Below are positions 37,946 through 38,851 of a stretch of DNA of 38,851 bases, in pieces; the first letter of the stretch is position 1, and each line of letters opens with the position of its first letter. This DNA comes from CAYUNN01 sp964607015 (GTDB lineage Bacteria; Patescibacteriota; Minisyncoccia; Minisyncoccales; JAGGXC01), in the NCBI GenBank assembly GCA_964607015.1, contig CAZSHN010000006.1, positions 1 through 38,851 on the forward strand, in the 5' to 3' direction. The notes beneath the pieces are model-generated. The model was given only the letters and a program-made list of their open reading frames with translations, did not search any database and had not been told where the DNA came from. A program made the translations under genes and the position numbers.

Positions 37946-38701
37946 CATTTATGTTATATCAACCTCATATGGTTGAGCTTATGATCGCTCATAAGATCGG
38001 ACTATCTCATCTTCGAAATATTTATTCGAAGTTTAGCGTATAGTCTCTGAGGATTCTTCTTTAGGAAAGATTGACGTCTTTTAGGTTATATTTTCTCTTT
38101 CTCCCTTTTCCTTCGTTAAGCTTTTCTCTTATTTCTAAAACTTTCTTTATTCCTTCTTTATCAATATGTTCTTTCTTTTCCACTATCTTCATTATCCTTT
38201 TAAAGAGAGAAAAATTTGTCTTCATTCTGGTTGAGAGAAAATTAAATCTCTCAAAGAAAGGAATTACTCTTTCAATTAATGAGTTTTGGTTTTCCACCAC
38301 AAAACTCCATAATCCATCTTTTCTTTGTTTCAATCTTCCGCAACCTAAGTGTTTCTTGATTAAGACTAATATTACTTTGTCTTTCTGAGAAACATTGAAA
38401 GAAAAACCAAATTGCCATCCATGTCTATATCCTTCTCCTTTTCTTACAGATACATTGAAACTTCCTTCTCCATCAACAAAGCCTGCAATATAGTATCCGA
38501 TTCGTGGAGGAATTGATGTTAGCCATTTATCTTTCTTCATAATTTAAGGTTGTTTATTTATTTTCCCAAAGAAGCCTTTCCTGCGGATTGTCTGCACCAA
38601 TACATTTTTACTGAACTTCGACGTTAGAAAGTTCGAGTAGCATTGGATACACCAGACTTTCCCGCATATAGCTAAATTTTACAACTACAATCCGTGTGCT
38701 T
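37946..38701 (-). ncRNA. Group I intron at 23S position 1917 (helix 69), with a LAGLIDADG gene
   Basis: 756 nt. 5' exon ends GTAACTAT, 3' exon starts AACCGTGTT; spliced, this gives the helix 69 loop. P1: exon AACUAU pairs with intron GUAGUU with a terminal U-G. P7 arms CCTCAGAGACTA and GATGAGATAGTCC. The endonuclease ORF 38061-38540 ends shortly before the R element, the same place as in the 2593 intron. Confidence 0.9.
38061..38540 (-). CDS. LAGLIDADG homing endonuclease in the 1917 intron
   Basis: 159 aa with one motif, YYIAGFVDGEGSFNV (about 16-30), then the usual beta strands (WQFGFSFNVSQKDKVIL) and GCGRLKQRKDGLWSFVV. One-motif enzymes dimerise. It is only distantly like the endonuclease at 36335-36799; both share the LxxRKDG turn. 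Probably active in homing at the helix 69 site. No clear ribosome-binding site. Confidence 0.93.
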   Translation of the reverse strand: MKKDKWLTSIPPRIGYYIAGFVDGEGSFNVSVRKGEGYRHGWQFGFSFNVSQKDKVILVLIKKHLGCGRLKQRKDGLWSFVVENQNSLIERVIPFFERFNFLSTRMKTNFSLFKRIMKIVEKKEHIDKEGIKKVLEIREKLNEGKGRKRKYNLKDVNLS

Positions 38702-38851
38702 ATAGTTACCGCGGACGTTTACTGGAGCTTCGAGGATGAGCCTTTCTAGAAAACTAGAAAGACACCTCCCGTTAACATTCCAGCACTGGTCAGGCCTCAG
38801 CCCCTATACATCCTCTTACGAGTTAGCAGGGACCTGTGTTTTTGGTAAACA

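Larger units (their letters stand above)
35567..38851 (-). rRNA. rrl: 23S ribosomal RNA, 3' portion, interrupted by four introns
   Basis: The 5' part is outside the window, which enters at about E. coli position 1760. Exons on the minus strand: 38702-38851 (to U1917), 37372-37945 (1918-2500), 36941-37033 (2501-2593), 36129-36191 (2594-2656) and about 35567-35795 (2657 to the end). The two middle exons are 93 and 63 nt, exactly the E. coli lengths. The exons keep the helix 69 loop, the peptidyl-transferase ring, and the sarcin-ricin loop once spliced (AGT joined to ACGAGAGGACC). The 3' end is approximate. Confidence 0.93.

Noticed and set aside
1..38851. tRNA genes, CRISPR arrays, insertion sequences
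   Set aside because: No T-loop/acceptor patterns, no regularly spaced repeats and no transposase-like ORF seen on either strand.

Overview
The window is AT-rich bacterial DNA, almost entirely transcribed from the minus strand. It most resembles a Candidate Phyla Radiation (Patescibacteria, Parcubacteria-like) genome. The reasons are an rRNA operon whose 23S gene carries several self-splicing introns with LAGLIDADG endonucleases, a short prolyl-tRNA synthetase, an archaeal-type valyl-tRNA synthetase, a class I lysyl-tRNA synthetase, archaeal-type phosphoglycerate mutase, many tiny membrane proteins and many genes without a Shine-Dalgarno sequence. This placement is an inference; no identity search was possible. 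MreB/C/D, PBP2 and a lipobox lipoprotein show a peptidoglycan-containing bacterium.

Layout, left to right (nearly all genes read right to left). 1-3.7 kb: acs, proS and the start of mreB, tightly packed. 3.8-7.0 kb: a membrane-anchored protein and a ROK kinase-glutaredoxin-GAPDH operon. 7.1-8.7 kb: the only confident plus-strand genes, two tandem 255-aa paralogues with six membrane segments and a C-terminal coiled coil. 8.7-13.4 kb: valS, apgM and a membrane-anchored DsbA-like protein. 13.6-18.3 kb: an operon of FAD-dependent (geranylgeranyl-reductase-like) oxidoreductase, UbiA prenyltransferase, membrane histidine kinase, HExxH protein and NYN nuclease, with a 12-codon relic of a second valS inside it. 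18.4-20 kb: a small Cys-rich gene behind a 31-bp leader hairpin, then a lipoprotein. 20-25.5 kb: CYTH, methyltransferase, ABC exporter, HD phosphohydrolase, wHTH-Nudix and a second CYTH protein, all co-directional.

25.5-31.8 kb is the most unusual part. It has (i) a 1102-aa protein joining an aldehyde-dehydrogenase-like half to a class I lysyl-tRNA synthetase half; (ii) two near-identical leaderless promoters, each with three ACTACAA/TTGTAGT half-sites over the -10 and start codon, one driving the fusion and one a 74-aa/122-aa gene pair; (iii) two copies of a micro-cassette made of a conserved structured leader, a 21-codon ORF, a TAATG overlap, a Trp/Pro-rich 27-28-codon ORF and a terminator; and (iv) a run of five small, mostly membrane-protein genes, two of them under 52 codons.

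31.8-35.3 kb: mreC-mreD-PBP2 (separated from mreB by about 33 kb) and a small membrane protein. 35.4-38.85 kb: 5S rRNA and the 3' part of 23S rRNA, split by four group I introns at E. coli positions 1917, 2500, 2593 and 2656. Their boundaries can be set to the base, because the exon lengths match E. coli exactly (93 and 63 nt for the two middle exons) and every P1 ends in a U-G pair.
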